A DNA stretch of 7,707 nucleotides from an uncultured Blautia sp. Its GTDB lineage: Bacteria; Bacillota; Clostridia; Lachnospirales; Lachnospiraceae. Shown here in pieces: positions 7,600 through 7,707 of this stretch; within the stretch, counting starts at the first letter, position 1; each line of letters opens with the position of its first letter. Where the stretch lies: assembly GCA_946538475.1 (NCBI GenBank), contig CAMNGN010000091.1, positions 1 to 7,707 of the forward strand, in the 5' to 3' direction. The notes below the pieces were generated by a model. The model saw nothing but the letters and a program-made list of their open reading frames with translations. It was not told where the DNA came from and did not search any database. Position numbers and translations under genes: made by a program.

Positions 7600-7608
7600 C
7601 ATGTGTTG
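7597..7608. promoter_or_regulatory. Possible operator dyad overlapping the -35
   Basis: CAAC-ATGT-GTTG is a short inverted repeat that overlaps the -35 region of the nup promoter. Its position suits a repressor or activator site, but arms of 4 bases can occur by chance and no known regulator is recognised. Confidence 0.2.
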
Positions 7609-7629
7609 TGCATTTTTTGCAATATTTCC

Positions 7630-7659
7630 GTGGAACACGGGGACGGTTCCTCGTTCCAC
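7630..7659. repeat. Palindromic element with GGGGACGGTTC core
   Basis: Arms GTGGAAC (7630-7636) and GTTCCAC (7653-7659) enclose 16 bases that include GGGGACGGTTC (7639-7649) on the plus strand. The same 11-base core is on the minus strand inside the hairpin at 2678-2712. No T run follows on either strand, so this copy does not look like a terminator. From memory, hairpins with this core are dispersed in many Clostridia and related genomes, sometimes next to Y1-type (REP-associated) transposase genes; that recollection was not checked. Confidence 0.65.
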
Positions 7660-7667
7660 CCCCTTAA

Positions 7668-7706
7668 TTATCGAGATATCCCGGTAGGCACCCGCATTTG
7701 TTCTTC
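7668..7706 (-). CDS. Possible 3' tail of a gene beyond the window edge
   Basis: One minus-strand frame is open from the window edge and ends at TAA (7668-7670), giving the tail EEQMRVPTGISR. It lies just upstream of the palindromic element, and the ending TGISR is loosely like the C-termini of Y1-type transposases that accompany such repeats. A second frame (tail KNKCGCLPGYLDN, stop at 7664-7666) is equally open, and 12 or 13 codons prove nothing, so this is only a pointer to the flanking sequence. The rest of 7502-7707 holds only the promoter and repeat listed separately. Confidence 0.15.
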   Translation of the reverse strand, partial: EEQMRVPTGISR

Positions 7707-7707
7707 A

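Overview
The window looks like chromosomal DNA from a low-to-mid G+C Firmicute, most likely a Clostridia/Lachnospiraceae-type gut anaerobe. The reasons are strong AAAGGAGGG-type Shine-Dalgarno sites, a TTG start codon, a nup-type BMP-family ABC operon in the same gene order as Bacillus subtilis nupNOPQ, and a MacB-like ATPase-permease fusion of the kind common in Clostridia. This placement rests on recognising families, not on a database search.

Layout. Positions 47-2593 (+) encode one 848-residue ABC transporter in which an ATPase is fused to an FtsX/MacB-type permease with a very large extracytoplasmic domain. Its stop codon runs straight into a perfect 17-bp hairpin terminator (2599-2638). 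Facing it is a four-gene operon on the minus strand, read from about 7563 down to 2725. The genes are a BMP-family substrate-binding protein (6374-7501), a two-domain ATPase (4757-6289, TTG start) and two BPD_transp_2 permeases (3660-4760 and 2725-3663). The last three genes are joined by 4-base ATGA overlaps. A hairpin lies between the binding-protein gene and the ATPase gene. A clear promoter with an extended -10 (TGG-TATAAT) lies about 70 bases upstream of the binding-protein gene.

How it works together. The minus-strand operon should form one importer: the binding protein captures a nucleoside (probable substrate class, by family), the two different permeases form the channel, and the ATPase drives it. 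The plus-strand fusion is a separate system, probably an exporter or a mechanotransmission-type transporter, and its substrate is not deducible. The two units meet tail to tail at about 2594-2724.

Points worth a second look are modest. The binding protein has a plain signal peptide with no lipobox cysteine, unusual for this family in a single-membrane cell. Two palindromic elements that share the core GGGGACGGTTC, but in opposite orientations and with different arms, sit at the two ends of the nup operon; the one at the 3' end also looks like its terminator. The last 40 bases may hold the tail of another minus-strand gene. I see no phage, CRISPR, tRNA or rRNA, and no clearly new system; most of the window is ordinary transport genes.
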